Of a stretch of DNA of 64,000 nt, positions 52,605 through 60,707 are shown in pieces. Source of the DNA: Paraburkholderia agricolaris. Its GTDB lineage: Bacteria > Pseudomonadota > Gammaproteobacteria > Burkholderiales > Burkholderiaceae. Below the pieces are notes generated by a model. That model was given only the letters and a program-made list of their open reading frames with translations, searched no databases and had not been told where the DNA came from. Within the stretch, counting starts at the first letter, position 1; the number at the start of each line of letters is the position of its first letter. The stretch covers positions 930,001 to 994,000 of the forward strand of contig NZ_QPER01000002.1 in NCBI RefSeq assembly GCF_009455635.1, written 5' to 3'. A program made the position numbers and the translations under genes.

Positions 52605-52760
52605 TCATAACGCCATACCACCGTCGATGGTGATGCTGGAGGCGGGGGGGCAGGCCGTGACGGATGACGGCTGCGATACGGATCGGGATCGCAAGAAAGC
52701 TGCTTCGGCTACGACAGCAGGCGTGTCGAGGTAGCCGCGATCGGGCGTCCTCTTACCTGC
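52605..52760 (-). pseudogene. Remnant of a short-chain dehydrogenase C-terminus
   Basis: On the minus strand the segment reads TPAVVAEAAFL ... SSVTACPPASSITIDGGMAL and stops. This matches the C-terminal end of SDR-family oxidoreductases (vAeaa.FL.s...s.vTG..i.iDGG), but the middle is scrambled and the upstream SDR body (Rossmann GxxxGxG, YxxxK) is missing. I read it as a decayed fragment. The rest of 52439-52788 shows no gene. Confidence 0.45.
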
Positions 52761-52788
52761 CGTTTGCGTCGTGATGACTGCTATTCGG

Positions 52789-53208
52789 TTATTCAGCCAC
52801 CTTCCACGGCCCCAGCGGACGCACGCTCGCACAGGCGGGGCCACCGTCCGCGGCCCTACCTGGGAGAAGGGCCTCCAGCACGCTGCCAGCAAGTGCTTTC
52901 TCCAGCAGCTTGGCCGGGAGATCGTGGATATCGATCTTGGCGCGCCGATTCCACGGCGAAGATGCGTCGCCAGCCTGTTCGCCGATAGCAATGTATATGA
53001 AGCGCCGCGTGGGACCCTCGCGGCGCACCATGTCGCCCAGAAAGCGAGGGCCGGGCGCGACTGCCACTTGCACATCGAACGACAGCGGCTGCTCTCCTGC
53101 TATGACCGCGCAGACGGGCTCGCCCTGCTTGTTCTGCAATGAATACGCCACTCCCGGCACAGGTTCTCCAATCGTGAGCCGTAGTGTGATCTGTTGATCT
53201 GCTGCCAT
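52789..53208 (-). CDS. DUF5990-like family protein
   Basis: A 139-residue protein. Recognisable features are LRLTIGEPVPGVAYSLQNKQG near the N-terminus and PRFLGDMVRREGPTRRFIYIAIGEQAGDASSPWNRRAKIDI in the centre, the block I associate with DUF5990. ATG 53208 is preferred over an in-frame start at 53250. No reaction is known. It ends close to the SDR remnant. Confidence 0.65.
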   Translation of the reverse strand: MAADQQITLRLTIGEPVPGVAYSLQNKQGEPVCAVIAGEQPLSFDVQVAVAPGPRFLGDMVRREGPTRRFIYIAIGEQAGDASSPWNRRAKIDIHDLPAKLLEKALAGSVLEALLPGRAADGGPACASVRPLGPWKVAE

Positions 53209-53413
53209 CGTGTTTCTCGATGTTGTGGCGCCTGTCTGCGACCTTAACACGCCTGTTCGGTCGAAAGGCCGCTCAGGGGCGACGTGCCGCTAAATGGCAT
53301 GTCGAGGAATCTCACTGACTGTGTCGTTCTCAAGGTGAGCGGGTAACACGGGTAACATATGAACGAGTAAGCACGAGTAAATGCGATCACATCGTTTTAT
53401 CGGGAGCAGTCCC

Positions 53414-54256
53414 ATGCTGAGGGTACTCGAACCAGGCGACTATTTTGGCGCCACCGCGCAGCTATACGGCGGCGACGGCATACAGATCGCGGAAACCCAT
53501 TTCGCGACCGATCTGATCATTCCCCAGCACGAACACATCAATCCTTTTTTCTGTTTCGTGCTGGAAGGTTGCGGTACGCGTACCTGGGCTACTCGCCGCG
53601 GCAACGAAGGACCCATGCAGCTGACACTTTTCCCCGCTGGCGTGCCGCATGCCAATTGCTGGTATGGGGCTGACGGCCGGGCACTGCACGTCGAATTTTC
53701 GTCGCTATGGCTGCAAAGGCTGGGCGGCCGGACCCGGGTTCTCGATAATCCGGACGACTTTGCCGGCGGTGCGCCGGTGTCGTTCATGCAGCGTCTGGTC
53801 CGTGAATGCCGGGAGCAGGATTCGGCTACGCCATTGGCGGTCGAGGGACTGATACTGGAGATGCTCGCCGCCTGCGAGCGCTCGGTTGGGAGTCCCGCCA
53901 CGCTAGTGGGTTCGCGCCGCTGGCTGGCTCGTGTGGAAGCATTACTGCTTGAGCGCTTTAACGAGGCGCTGACGCTGGATGAAATCGCCGCCGACAGCCA
54001 CGTTTCCGCCGACCACCTCGCACGTGAATTCCGCAAGCATTTCGGCGTTACGGTGGGGGAGTATGTGCGCCAGTTGCGGATCGATTCGGCATGCGCGCAG
54101 TTGGCTAGCGGACGCAAGTCGCTGGCAGCCATCGCGGAAGAAGCCGGTTTTGCGGACCAAAGCCACTTCACGCGCGTCTTTCGGCGCAAGATGGGATTGA
54201 CGCCGGGCGCATATCGCGCACAGTTGAAGGAAGATCGTTCCTGTTCCAGAGATTGA
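53414..54256 (+). CDS. AraC-family transcriptional regulator
   Basis: A 280-residue regulator. The N-terminal ~170 residues form a cupin-like AraC sensor (HFATDLIIPQHEHINPFFCFVLEG). The C-terminal ~100 residues carry two HTHs: LTLDEIAADSHVSADHLAREFRKHF and KSLAAIAEEAGFADQSHFTRVFRRKMGLTPGAYR. ATG 53414 has GGGAG 8 bp upstream; ATG 53381 is an alternative. A small duplicated motif (gggtaacac/gggtaacat, gaacgagtaa/gcacgagtaa) precedes the gene and could be its own control region. Probably linked to the cupin gene downstream. Confidence 0.88.
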   Translation: MLRVLEPGDYFGATAQLYGGDGIQIAETHFATDLIIPQHEHINPFFCFVLEGCGTRTWATRRGNEGPMQLTLFPAGVPHANCWYGADGRALHVEFSSLWLQRLGGRTRVLDNPDDFAGGAPVSFMQRLVRECREQDSATPLAVEGLILEMLAACERSVGSPATLVGSRRWLARVEALLLERFNEALTLDEIAADSHVSADHLAREFRKHFGVTVGEYVRQLRIDSACAQLASGRKSLAAIAEEAGFADQSHFTRVFRRKMGLTPGAYRAQLKEDRSCSRD

Positions 54257-54338
54257 CGCTCCGGTGCAAGACCGGTGGCGCTGTTACGGCCTAGAGTTGC
54301 TCACACGTTCCAACCCTCGTGGCCCCCTGGAGATCACT

Positions 54339-54716
54339 GTGAGCACTGAAGCCTTTCCGTATTTGACATGCCTCGATGTTCTGCACGCCGTGGGCGAAGT
54401 CATCGACGTTCCAGCCCTCGTCGAGGCAAACAGCCACCCCTGGTATAACCAGACCCTGTGCCAGGTGAACCAGTCGGTGGTTCGCCTGGGCGTTGTGCAG
54501 GGTGAATATCATTGGCACAAACACGACGCCGAGGACGAGTTCTTCTACGTCGTCAGCGGACACTTCCTGATCGACCTCGAGGACCGGGTCGTCGATTTGC
54601 GGCCGGGACAGGCGTTTGTGGTGCGTAAAGGTCTGCTGCATCGCCCTCGTGCGCCGGAGAAGACGGTGATTCTGATGGTCGAGGAGGCCGGCATCGTTCC
54701 AACCGGCAATGCCTGA
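54339..54716 (+). CDS. Cupin-domain protein
   Basis: A 125-residue single-cupin protein. Motif 1 (YHWHKHDAEDEFFYVVSGHFLI, with two His and a Glu as metal ligands) and motif 2 (LRPGQAFVVRKGLLHRPRAP) are intact. GTG 54339 (VSTEAFPYL) is preferred because CTGGAG precedes it; an in-frame GTG at 54264 would add 25 residues with no conservation expected. It lies 82 bp after the AraC gene. Enzymatic versus binding role unknown. Confidence 0.78.
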   Translation: MSTEAFPYLTCLDVLHAVGEVIDVPALVEANSHPWYNQTLCQVNQSVVRLGVVQGEYHWHKHDAEDEFFYVVSGHFLIDLEDRVVDLRPGQAFVVRKGLLHRPRAPEKTVILMVEEAGIVPTGNA

Positions 54717-54758
54717 CTGGAAAGGCGTTGAGCCGTCCGCTCCGAGATGCGAATAAAC

Positions 54759-54777
54759 GGTATATACTGTTTATACC
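54759..54777. promoter_or_regulatory. Candidate operator GGTATA-N7-TATACC
   Basis: A perfect inverted repeat, GGTATA (54759-54764) and TATACC (54772-54777), in an AT-rich island 22 bp before the ribbon-helix-helix-like gene. It probably overlaps its promoter and could be an autoregulatory site. Confidence 0.45.
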
Positions 54778-54798
54778 ATTAAAACTGCGGAGGTAAGC

Positions 54799-55476
54799 AT
54801 GTCGGCACCCGTCACCAAAGAGCACACTAGGAAGTCATTCAATTTCCCCAAGAGTTCGGGCAAGCGCGCGGCGGATGGCGCGCAGCCGGTAGCCGCGCCG
54901 GAACCGGCGGAAAAAGCGGTGGCAGAAGCGGTGGCAGAAGCAGCGCCGGCCGTCAGGAAAGTAGCCAAAGCGAAGCGCCCGGCAGCCGCCGAAGCCGCGC
55001 CTGCGCCCAAGAAGGCTGCCAAAGCCAGCCGTGCGGCGCCGGTGGAAGCCGCGCCTGAAGTGAAGAAGGCTGCGAAGGCGAAGCGCTCGGCATCGGCGGA
55101 AGCTGCGCCTGTTGTCAAGAAAACGGCGAAAGCAAAGAGCCCGGCCGCAGTGGAAGCGTCGCCCGCCGTCAGGAAGGCGGCTAAACCGAAGCGCTCGGCC
55201 ACTGCCGAAGCCGCACCGGCCAGCACGCCTGAAGCCAGGAAAGCCAAGCCGCCGAAGAAAGAGAAAGTCGTGCGCGACAGCTTCACGATGCCGAAATCGG
55301 ATTACGACAGGATCGCGTCGCTCAAGCAGAAGTGCCTCGAAGCCGGCGTGTCGGTCAAGAAGAGCGAATTGCTGCGAGCAGGGTTGATGATGCTGGAATC
55401 GGCAGCGCCGCAGCGTCTGCTTGCCGCGGTGTCGTCGCTCGAGACGGTCAAGACGGGGCGTCCTGCGAAGGCTTAA
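54799..55476 (+). CDS. Lys/Ala/Pro-repeat protein with C-terminal ribbon-helix-helix-like domain
   Basis: A 225-residue basic protein. Residues ~30-150 are about six imperfect 20-residue repeats of the form (A/V)EAAPxVxKAAKAKRSA, a histone-H1-like flexible arm. The last ~70 residues (VRDSFTMPKSDYDRIASLKQ ... KKSELLRAGLMMLESAAP) resemble a DNA-binding ribbon-helix-helix domain. The N-terminal KSFNFPK echoes the C-terminal DSFTMPK. A GCGGAGG ribosome-binding site and a palindrome lie upstream. I infer a nucleoid-associated or autoregulating DNA-binding protein. Confidence 0.7.
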   Translation: MSAPVTKEHTRKSFNFPKSSGKRAADGAQPVAAPEPAEKAVAEAVAEAAPAVRKVAKAKRPAAAEAAPAPKKAAKASRAAPVEAAPEVKKAAKAKRSASAEAAPVVKKTAKAKSPAAVEASPAVRKAAKPKRSATAEAAPASTPEARKAKPPKKEKVVRDSFTMPKSDYDRIASLKQKCLEAGVSVKKSELLRAGLMMLESAAPQRLLAAVSSLETVKTGRPAKA

Positions 55477-55639
55477 ACCGCGGCACCGTGGCGTGGTCCG
55501 GCGCAAGGTTTGGTGCGAGGCGTGCCCGCCCAGGCGGTGTCGGACTGCAGCACATCCGGCTGCACGTTCTCGAGCCGCAGGGGCAGGGACGAAGCCGCAT
55601 CATGGCACCGGCATATTGCCGGACGGTGACGGGCGGCGT

Positions 55640-56389
55640 TTATTCGTCGTCGGCAGCGTGTTGAGCGGCGGTGCCCGACAACACGCGCGAACGGATCACT
55701 TTCACGCGTTGCTGCATGATTTCGCGCGCCTTGGCACCGTCTCGCGCTTCGATTGCGTTCAGTACCGATTTGTGCGAACGGATCACGCGTGCGGCGATTG
55801 CGTGCGTGGTGTTCGGCGCGAGCAGCGGTTGCAACACGAAACGCAGCGCGCGGAATTGCGCGAGCAGCACCCGGTTGTGCGACGACTCCACAATCGCTTC
55901 ATGAAAACGCAGCGACGCGTCCGTGAACGCAAGCGGGTCGTCGCGCAGCTTGTCGAGTTCGGCCAGGATTGCGCTCAGCTTCCTGAGGTCTTCCTCAGTG
56001 GCGTTTTGCGCCGCGAGCTCGGCCGACGTGACTTCAATCGCCATTTGCGCGTCGAAGATTTCCTCGCCCGTCACGCCGATCAGATGGAGTTGAATAGCCA
56101 GCGCGTCTGCGAAGCGCTCCGGATTGCCTTCCGCAATCCATGCACCGCCTTTCGCGCCCATGCGGATTTCCACGATGCCGACTGCTTCGAGCGTGCGCAA
56201 TGCGTCGCGAGCGGCCATGCGGCTGACGTTGAACTGGGCGGACAGCGACGTTTCGCTGCCGAGGAAATCGCCGGTCTTGATCTGACCGGAAAAGACGGCC
56301 GCGCGCACTTGCGAAACGATGCGCCACGATAAGGTTTCCGTCTGCACCGGTTCCCACAGCGGCGTAGTTTCGACAGTACCTTTTTTCAA
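55640..56389 (-). CDS. FadR-type GntR regulator (FCD domain), copy 1
   Basis: A 249-residue regulator. The GntR winged helix is about residues 20-85 (SWRIVSQVRAAVFSGQIKTG ... LSAQFNVSRMAARDALRTLEAVGIVEIRMGAKGGAWI). The C-terminal all-helical FCD ligand domain includes FHEAIVESSHNRVLLAQFRALR and the metal-binding His in IRSHKSVLNAI. It is closely paralogous to the regulator at 60708-61490. It lies downstream of, and in the same direction as, the Rieske reductase gene. Confidence 0.9.
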   Translation of the reverse strand: MKKGTVETTPLWEPVQTETLSWRIVSQVRAAVFSGQIKTGDFLGSETSLSAQFNVSRMAARDALRTLEAVGIVEIRMGAKGGAWIAEGNPERFADALAIQLHLIGVTGEEIFDAQMAIEVTSAELAAQNATEEDLRKLSAILAELDKLRDDPLAFTDASLRFHEAIVESSHNRVLLAQFRALRFVLQPLLAPNTTHAIAARVIRSHKSVLNAIEARDGAKAREIMQQRVKVIRSRVLSGTAAQHAADDE

Positions 56390-56545
56390 TTCGGATCTCC
56401 GGACCTGAGCGTTGCGACGGGGTGAACCGAAGCCGCACGCATGACAGACCTGGTGCGACCCCGAAAGATTGAGCGCGATGTTAGCATAGCCGTTGAATAA
56501 TCATACGGTTATACAATTCGCATCTCTGCCGGCACTATCCCACGA

Positions 56546-57505
56546 TCATAAGTCGAGCACCAGACACTCGCTTTTGCTGCCCGAACAGCAAATCATCATC
56601 GACCGGTTTGCCTCCTGTTCCCCCTTGGTCAGCACCATGTCGCGATGCTCCGGCACGCCTGCGAGCACACGCGTTTCGCACGCGCCGCACACACCCTGCG
56701 AGCAGGAGTAGCTGACATCGATCCCTTCGGCAATCAGTGTGTCGAGAATCGTCTTGCCGGCGCTTACCTGAATCACGCGGCCCGAACGCGCGAGTTGCAC
56801 GTTGAAGCCGCCGGCCGTGGCGGGCGCTTCGCCGGCTGCGAAGTACTCGACATGAAAGCGCGTGCCACCGCCGCAGTTCGCCGCGCTGGCTTCGAACGCA
56901 TTCAGCATGGCCGTGGGGCCGCAGCAATAGAAATGCGTACGCTCGTCGTGCTGCGTCAATACCGTGGAGAAATCGAGCCGTTTTCCGCCCGGCTCAGCGT
57001 CGTGATGAAACTGTATGCGCGAGCCGTACTGACGCAAGGTGTCGACGAAGGCGGTGGCCTCACGGGTTCGCGTGCAATAGTGCAACTCCCACGACCGCTC
57101 CAATGTTTCCAGACGTTGGATCATGCCCATGAGCGGCGTGATGCCGATTCCCCCCGCGATGAGCACCGTATGCGCGGCATCTTCCACCAGTGGAAAATTG
57201 TTGGCGGGCACGCCGATCGTCAGCACGGCGCCGACGCGCAGCGTCTCATGCACCCAGGCTGAGCCACCGCGGCTCGACGGATCGCGATTCACGCCGATCA
57301 CGTAGCGGTGCGTGTCCTTCGGAGAATTGCACAGCGAGTAGCTGCGGATCATTCCGTTGGGCAAGTGGAGATCGATGTGAGCGCCGGCCGTGAAGTTCGG
57401 CAGCGGCGAGCCATCAGGTGCGTGAAATTCATACGTATTGATGGTGGGCGCCTCGTATCTGATCGCGCGAAGTTGCACCTGTAGCGTATCCATAGCCTTC
57501 TTCAT
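56546..57505 (-). CDS. Rieske oxygenase reductase (phthalate dioxygenase reductase/VanB type)
   Basis: A 319-residue three-domain electron-transfer protein. The FMN domain comes first (AGAHIDLHLPNGMIRSYSLCN), then the NAD-binding domain (VLIAGGIGITPLMGMIQ) and a C-terminal plant-type [2Fe-2S] ferredoxin (SYSCSQGVCGACETRVLAG ... MMICCSG). This is the class IA order. It is divergent from the Rieske oxygenase gene (257 bp apart) and presumably supplies its electrons. A second possible start (MDTLQV, 57493) is preceded by AAGAAGG. Confidence 0.92.
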   Translation of the reverse strand: MKKAMDTLQVQLRAIRYEAPTINTYEFHAPDGSPLPNFTAGAHIDLHLPNGMIRSYSLCNSPKDTHRYVIGVNRDPSSRGGSAWVHETLRVGAVLTIGVPANNFPLVEDAAHTVLIAGGIGITPLMGMIQRLETLERSWELHYCTRTREATAFVDTLRQYGSRIQFHHDAEPGGKRLDFSTVLTQHDERTHFYCCGPTAMLNAFEASAANCGGGTRFHVEYFAAGEAPATAGGFNVQLARSGRVIQVSAGKTILDTLIAEGIDVSYSCSQGVCGACETRVLAGVPEHRDMVLTKGEQEANRSMMICCSGSKSECLVLDL

Positions 57506-57568
57506 ATTGACTCGTCCGGAGTTGTCTCGCCGCGCAGACGTAAATTCTGTTGCGCCTGCTTCTATGTG

Positions 57569-57656
57569 TAATATATATTATCGAAACAGCGCCGACAAGC
57601 GTAGAGCAGAAGTCGATCGAGCGGATAGATGCTTCTATAATGTCTAATGTGTATTA
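57569..57656. promoter_or_regulatory. Two AT-rich palindromic sites in the divergent oxygenase/reductase promoter region
   Basis: TAATATATATTA (57569-57580) is a perfect palindrome, and TAATGTGTATTA (57645-57656) is a near copy 76 bp away. Both lie in the intergenic region between reductase and oxygenase genes and stand out from the GC-rich surroundings. A related sequence occurs at 60609. I infer operators for the FadR-type regulators or overlapping -10 elements. Confidence 0.45.
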
Positions 57657-57762
57657 TTATTAGCGCGATGCTGGAAACGACAGGAATGATGGCCGGCCGA
57701 GGCCGCCAAAGCGTTTGTGAGCCCGACGCACAGGCCGAGCGATAACAATGGAGACTTGAAGA

Positions 57763-59022
57763 ATGCTGTCCCAAGCAAAGAACGAACTCTTGACGAAGGT
57801 TGGGCCGGGCGAGCCGATGGGCGAGCTGCTGCGCCGTTACTGGATGCCGATTGCCGGCGTGAGCGAATTCGACGAAGTAGCCGTCAAACCGGTACGTCTG
57901 CTCGGCGAAGATCTTGTGCTGTACAAGGACCTGAGCGGCAACTTCGGGCTGATCGACCGCCAGTGTCCGCATCGCCGCGCCGATCTTGCCTATGGTTTCG
58001 TCGAAAAATGCGGGCTGCGCTGCAACTATCACGGCTGGCTCTATGACCAGGGCGGCAAATGCACGGAGCAGCCGTATGAGGACGTTGCCAATCCGCAGTT
58101 GAAGCTGAAAGAGCGCGTCAAGATCAAGGCCTATCCGGTCGAGGAAAAGGCGGGTCTTCTGTGGGCCTATCTCGGGCCGCAACCTGCGCCGCTCGTGCCG
58201 AACTGGGAGCCGTTCTCGTGGAAGAACGGTTTCGTGCAGATAGTGATTTCCGAGGTGCCGTGCAACTGGCTGCAATGCCAGGAGAACTCGATCGATCCGA
58301 TCCACTTCGAATGGATGCACAACAACTGGACCACGCGCCTGAATGGCGCGATGGGCCCGTACTCGCCCGCCCATAAGCAGCTCGATTTCGACGAATTCGA
58401 CTACGGCTTCATCTACAAGCGCCTGCGCGGCGACGCGGACGAAAACGATCCGCTCTGGTCGATCGGCCGGGTGTGCCTGTGGCCGAACGCATTCTTTCTC
58501 GGCGAGCATTTCGAGTGGCGCGTGCCGGTCGACGATTCGCGCACCTTGAGCGTGACCTGGGCCTTCACCCGCGTGCCGAAGGAAAGTGAGCCGTACGAGC
58601 AAAAGAGCGTGCCGACCTGGTATGGTCCGGTGACCGATCCGCAAACCGGCCGCTGGATCACGAGCCACGTGATGAACCAGGATTTTGTCGCGTGGGCGGG
58701 GCAAGGCGTGGTGGCCGATCGCACGAAAGAAAATCTGGGCAGCAGCGATCGCGGCATCGTCATGCTGCGCCGGCGCTTCTTCGAAGAACTGGACGTGATC
58801 GCGAACGGCGGCGAGCCGAAGGGCCTCATCCGCGATCCGAAGCTCAATGAATGCGTGCAACTGCCGATTGCCGCTCGCGCTACCTTCGTTGAGGGCATGA
58901 CGCGCGCGGAGATCGCGAATCATCCTTTGTGGAAGCACCATCTGCAGGATTTCCGCTTTCAGGCAGGGCAGCCGGAGCAGGTCAGGAAGGCCTTTCTCGA
59001 TGCAATGGGCATGGAACCCTGA
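57763..59022 (+). CDS. Rieske non-heme iron oxygenase, large subunit (phthalate 4,5-dioxygenase-like)
   Basis: A 419-residue catalytic subunit. The Rieske [2Fe-2S] site is CPHRRADLAYGFVEKCGLRCNYHGW (C-x-H ... C-x2-H, quoted in part: CPHR, CNYHGW). The mononuclear iron site is SIDPIHFEWMHNNW, giving two His, with the bridging Asp before them. The opening NELLTKVGPGEPMGELLRRY strongly resembles phthalate 4,5-dioxygenase and related O-demethylases. There is no small subunit, consistent with an alpha-only oxygenase. The downstream meta-cleavage genes suggest an aromatic acid substrate; exact identity unknown. Confidence 0.88.
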   Translation: MLSQAKNELLTKVGPGEPMGELLRRYWMPIAGVSEFDEVAVKPVRLLGEDLVLYKDLSGNFGLIDRQCPHRRADLAYGFVEKCGLRCNYHGWLYDQGGKCTEQPYEDVANPQLKLKERVKIKAYPVEEKAGLLWAYLGPQPAPLVPNWEPFSWKNGFVQIVISEVPCNWLQCQENSIDPIHFEWMHNNWTTRLNGAMGPYSPAHKQLDFDEFDYGFIYKRLRGDADENDPLWSIGRVCLWPNAFFLGEHFEWRVPVDDSRTLSVTWAFTRVPKESEPYEQKSVPTWYGPVTDPQTGRWITSHVMNQDFVAWAGQGVVADRTKENLGSSDRGIVMLRRRFFEELDVIANGGEPKGLIRDPKLNECVQLPIAARATFVEGMTRAEIANHPLWKHHLQDFRFQAGQPEQVRKAFLDAMGMEP

Positions 59023-59102
59023 GGTCCGCGCTACAGTAACGGTGCGAGAACAGCACACGGCGGCGCCTCGCGCCGGCCGGATATCAGATATCGGAGACGC
59101 AG

Positions 59103-60551
59103 ATGCATACCAGAAGTTACGACGTTCAACTCGGCCTGTTTATCAACGGAGAGTGGCGTACCGGCGGGCGCGATACCCAGCCGGTCGTCAATCCCGCTGA
59201 CGAAACAGTACTCGCCCAGTTGCCGCTTGCCACGCAGTCGGACCTCGACGACGCACTCGCCGCGGCGGCATCCGGGTTTGCCACATGGTCGCGCATGAGC
59301 GCCGCCGAGCGGGCGGTCATCATCGATAAAGCGGCTGCGCTGATGCACGAACGCGCCGACGAGATCGGCACGCTGATGAGTTTCGAGCACGGCAAGATGC
59401 TGGCCGACGGCTTGCAGGAAGCGCATAGCTCGGCCGACATCGTCAAATGGTTCGCGGAAGAGGGGCGTCGTGCCTATGGGCGCGTGGTGCCCGGTCCGCT
59501 GCCGAATTCGCGCCAGCTCGTGCTGAAGGTGCCGGTTGGACCGGTGGCGGCGTTCACGCCCTGGAATTTCCCTGTGCGGATTCCCGCGCGCACCGTGGCG
59601 GCCGCGCTCGCGGCAGGTTGCTCGGTGATTCTGAAGGCGGCCGAAGAAACACCCGGATCCACTACGGCGATGGTGCGGTGCTTTCAGGATGCGGGGTTGC
59701 CGCCCGGCGTGCTGAATCTGGTGTTCGGCGTGCCGGCAAAGATATCGGAGTATCTGATCGCCTCGGATGTCATCAAGGCCGTTGCATTCACCGGGTCGAT
59801 TCCTGTCGGTAAGCATCTCGCCGGGCTGGCCGCGGCGCATGGTCTGAAGAAGCTGGTGATGGAACTGGGCGGCCATGCGCCGATGATCGTTTGCGACGAC
59901 GTCGACGTTGCGCGGATCGCCACGATGACCGCCAATGCCAAGTTTCGCCAGGCCGGGCAAGCCTGCATTTCGCCAACGCGTTTCTACATTCAGGAGGGCG
60001 TGTACGGCGCCTTTATCGACAAGTTCGTCGAAGTGGCCGCGAAGCTGAAGGTCGGCCCGGCCTTCGAGCCCGACACCCAGGCGAGTCCGGTTGCCAACGC
60101 GCGCCGGCTCGCCGCGGCGGACGAGTTCGTCAAGGATGCGGTCTCGCACGGTGCGCGGTTGCTGCTTGGCGGCCAGCGCCTGAATCGCCCCGGCTTTTTC
60201 TACGCGCCGACCGTGCTCGCCGATGTGCCCGAAGCGGCGCGCATCATGAATGAGGAACCATTCGGCCCCGTGGTGCCTTTCAGTTCTTTCAAGACCGTCG
60301 AAGAAGTGCTCGAGCGCGCCAATCGATTGAAGTATGGCCTTGCGGCCTATGCGTTCACCGGTTCGGATCGACGCGCGTTGCAACTGTCGAATGGCCTCGA
60401 AGCGGGCATGATCGGCATCAATAGCATGCTGGTCTCGGGGCCGGAAGTGCCGTTCGGCGGTGTCAAGGAGAGCGGTATTGGCTCCGAAAACGGCGTCGAA
60501 GGCTTGCAGGCATACCTGGTTACGAAGTTCGTGCAGCAAGCCGTGTCCTGA
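59103..60551 (+). CDS. NAD(P)-dependent aldehyde dehydrogenase (succinate-semialdehyde dehydrogenase-like)
   Basis: A 482-residue ALDH-superfamily enzyme. The cofactor-binding FTPWNFPVRIPARTVAAAL and FTGSIPVGKHLAG are present, the general base Glu is in MELGGHAPMIV, and the catalytic Cys is in FRQAGQACISPTRFYI. GPVVPFSSFKTVEEVLERAN is typical of the GabD subgroup. It lies 80 bp after the oxygenase gene. In an aromatic cluster it may oxidise an aldehyde released by side-chain removal or by ring cleavage; succinate semialdehyde is only the family's default substrate. Confidence 0.88.
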   Translation: MHTRSYDVQLGLFINGEWRTGGRDTQPVVNPADETVLAQLPLATQSDLDDALAAAASGFATWSRMSAAERAVIIDKAAALMHERADEIGTLMSFEHGKMLADGLQEAHSSADIVKWFAEEGRRAYGRVVPGPLPNSRQLVLKVPVGPVAAFTPWNFPVRIPARTVAAALAAGCSVILKAAEETPGSTTAMVRCFQDAGLPPGVLNLVFGVPAKISEYLIASDVIKAVAFTGSIPVGKHLAGLAAAHGLKKLVMELGGHAPMIVCDDVDVARIATMTANAKFRQAGQACISPTRFYIQEGVYGAFIDKFVEVAAKLKVGPAFEPDTQASPVANARRLAAADEFVKDAVSHGARLLLGGQRLNRPGFFYAPTVLADVPEAARIMNEEPFGPVVPFSSFKTVEEVLERANRLKYGLAAYAFTGSDRRALQLSNGLEAGMIGINSMLVSGPEVPFGGVKESGIGSENGVEGLQAYLVTKFVQQAVS

Positions 60552-60608
60552 GTGTGCGGCCAGAGCGGCGGTCGAAACGTCGATCGCCGCTGGTCAATCT
60601 CAGAAAAG

Positions 60609-60622
60609 TTATATATATTATA
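60609..60622. promoter_or_regulatory. AT-rich site related to the 57.6-kb palindromes
   Basis: TTATATATATTATA differs by one base over 12 from TAATATATATTA at 57569. It is located 99 bp before the second FadR-type regulator gene, suggesting a shared operator for the paralogous regulators. Confidence 0.4.
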
Positions 60623-60707
60623 GTTAACAGCATCCCCTGAAGCAGTGAGACCTTTGAGCATCGTTCCAACCCTGCTCATGGACTAGCCAATACGATTCGT
60701 ACGACTA

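Noticed and set aside
54759..54777. AT-rich palindrome considered as a LexA/SOS box
   Set aside because: Only one CTGT half-site is present; the complementary ACAG at the required spacing is missing.
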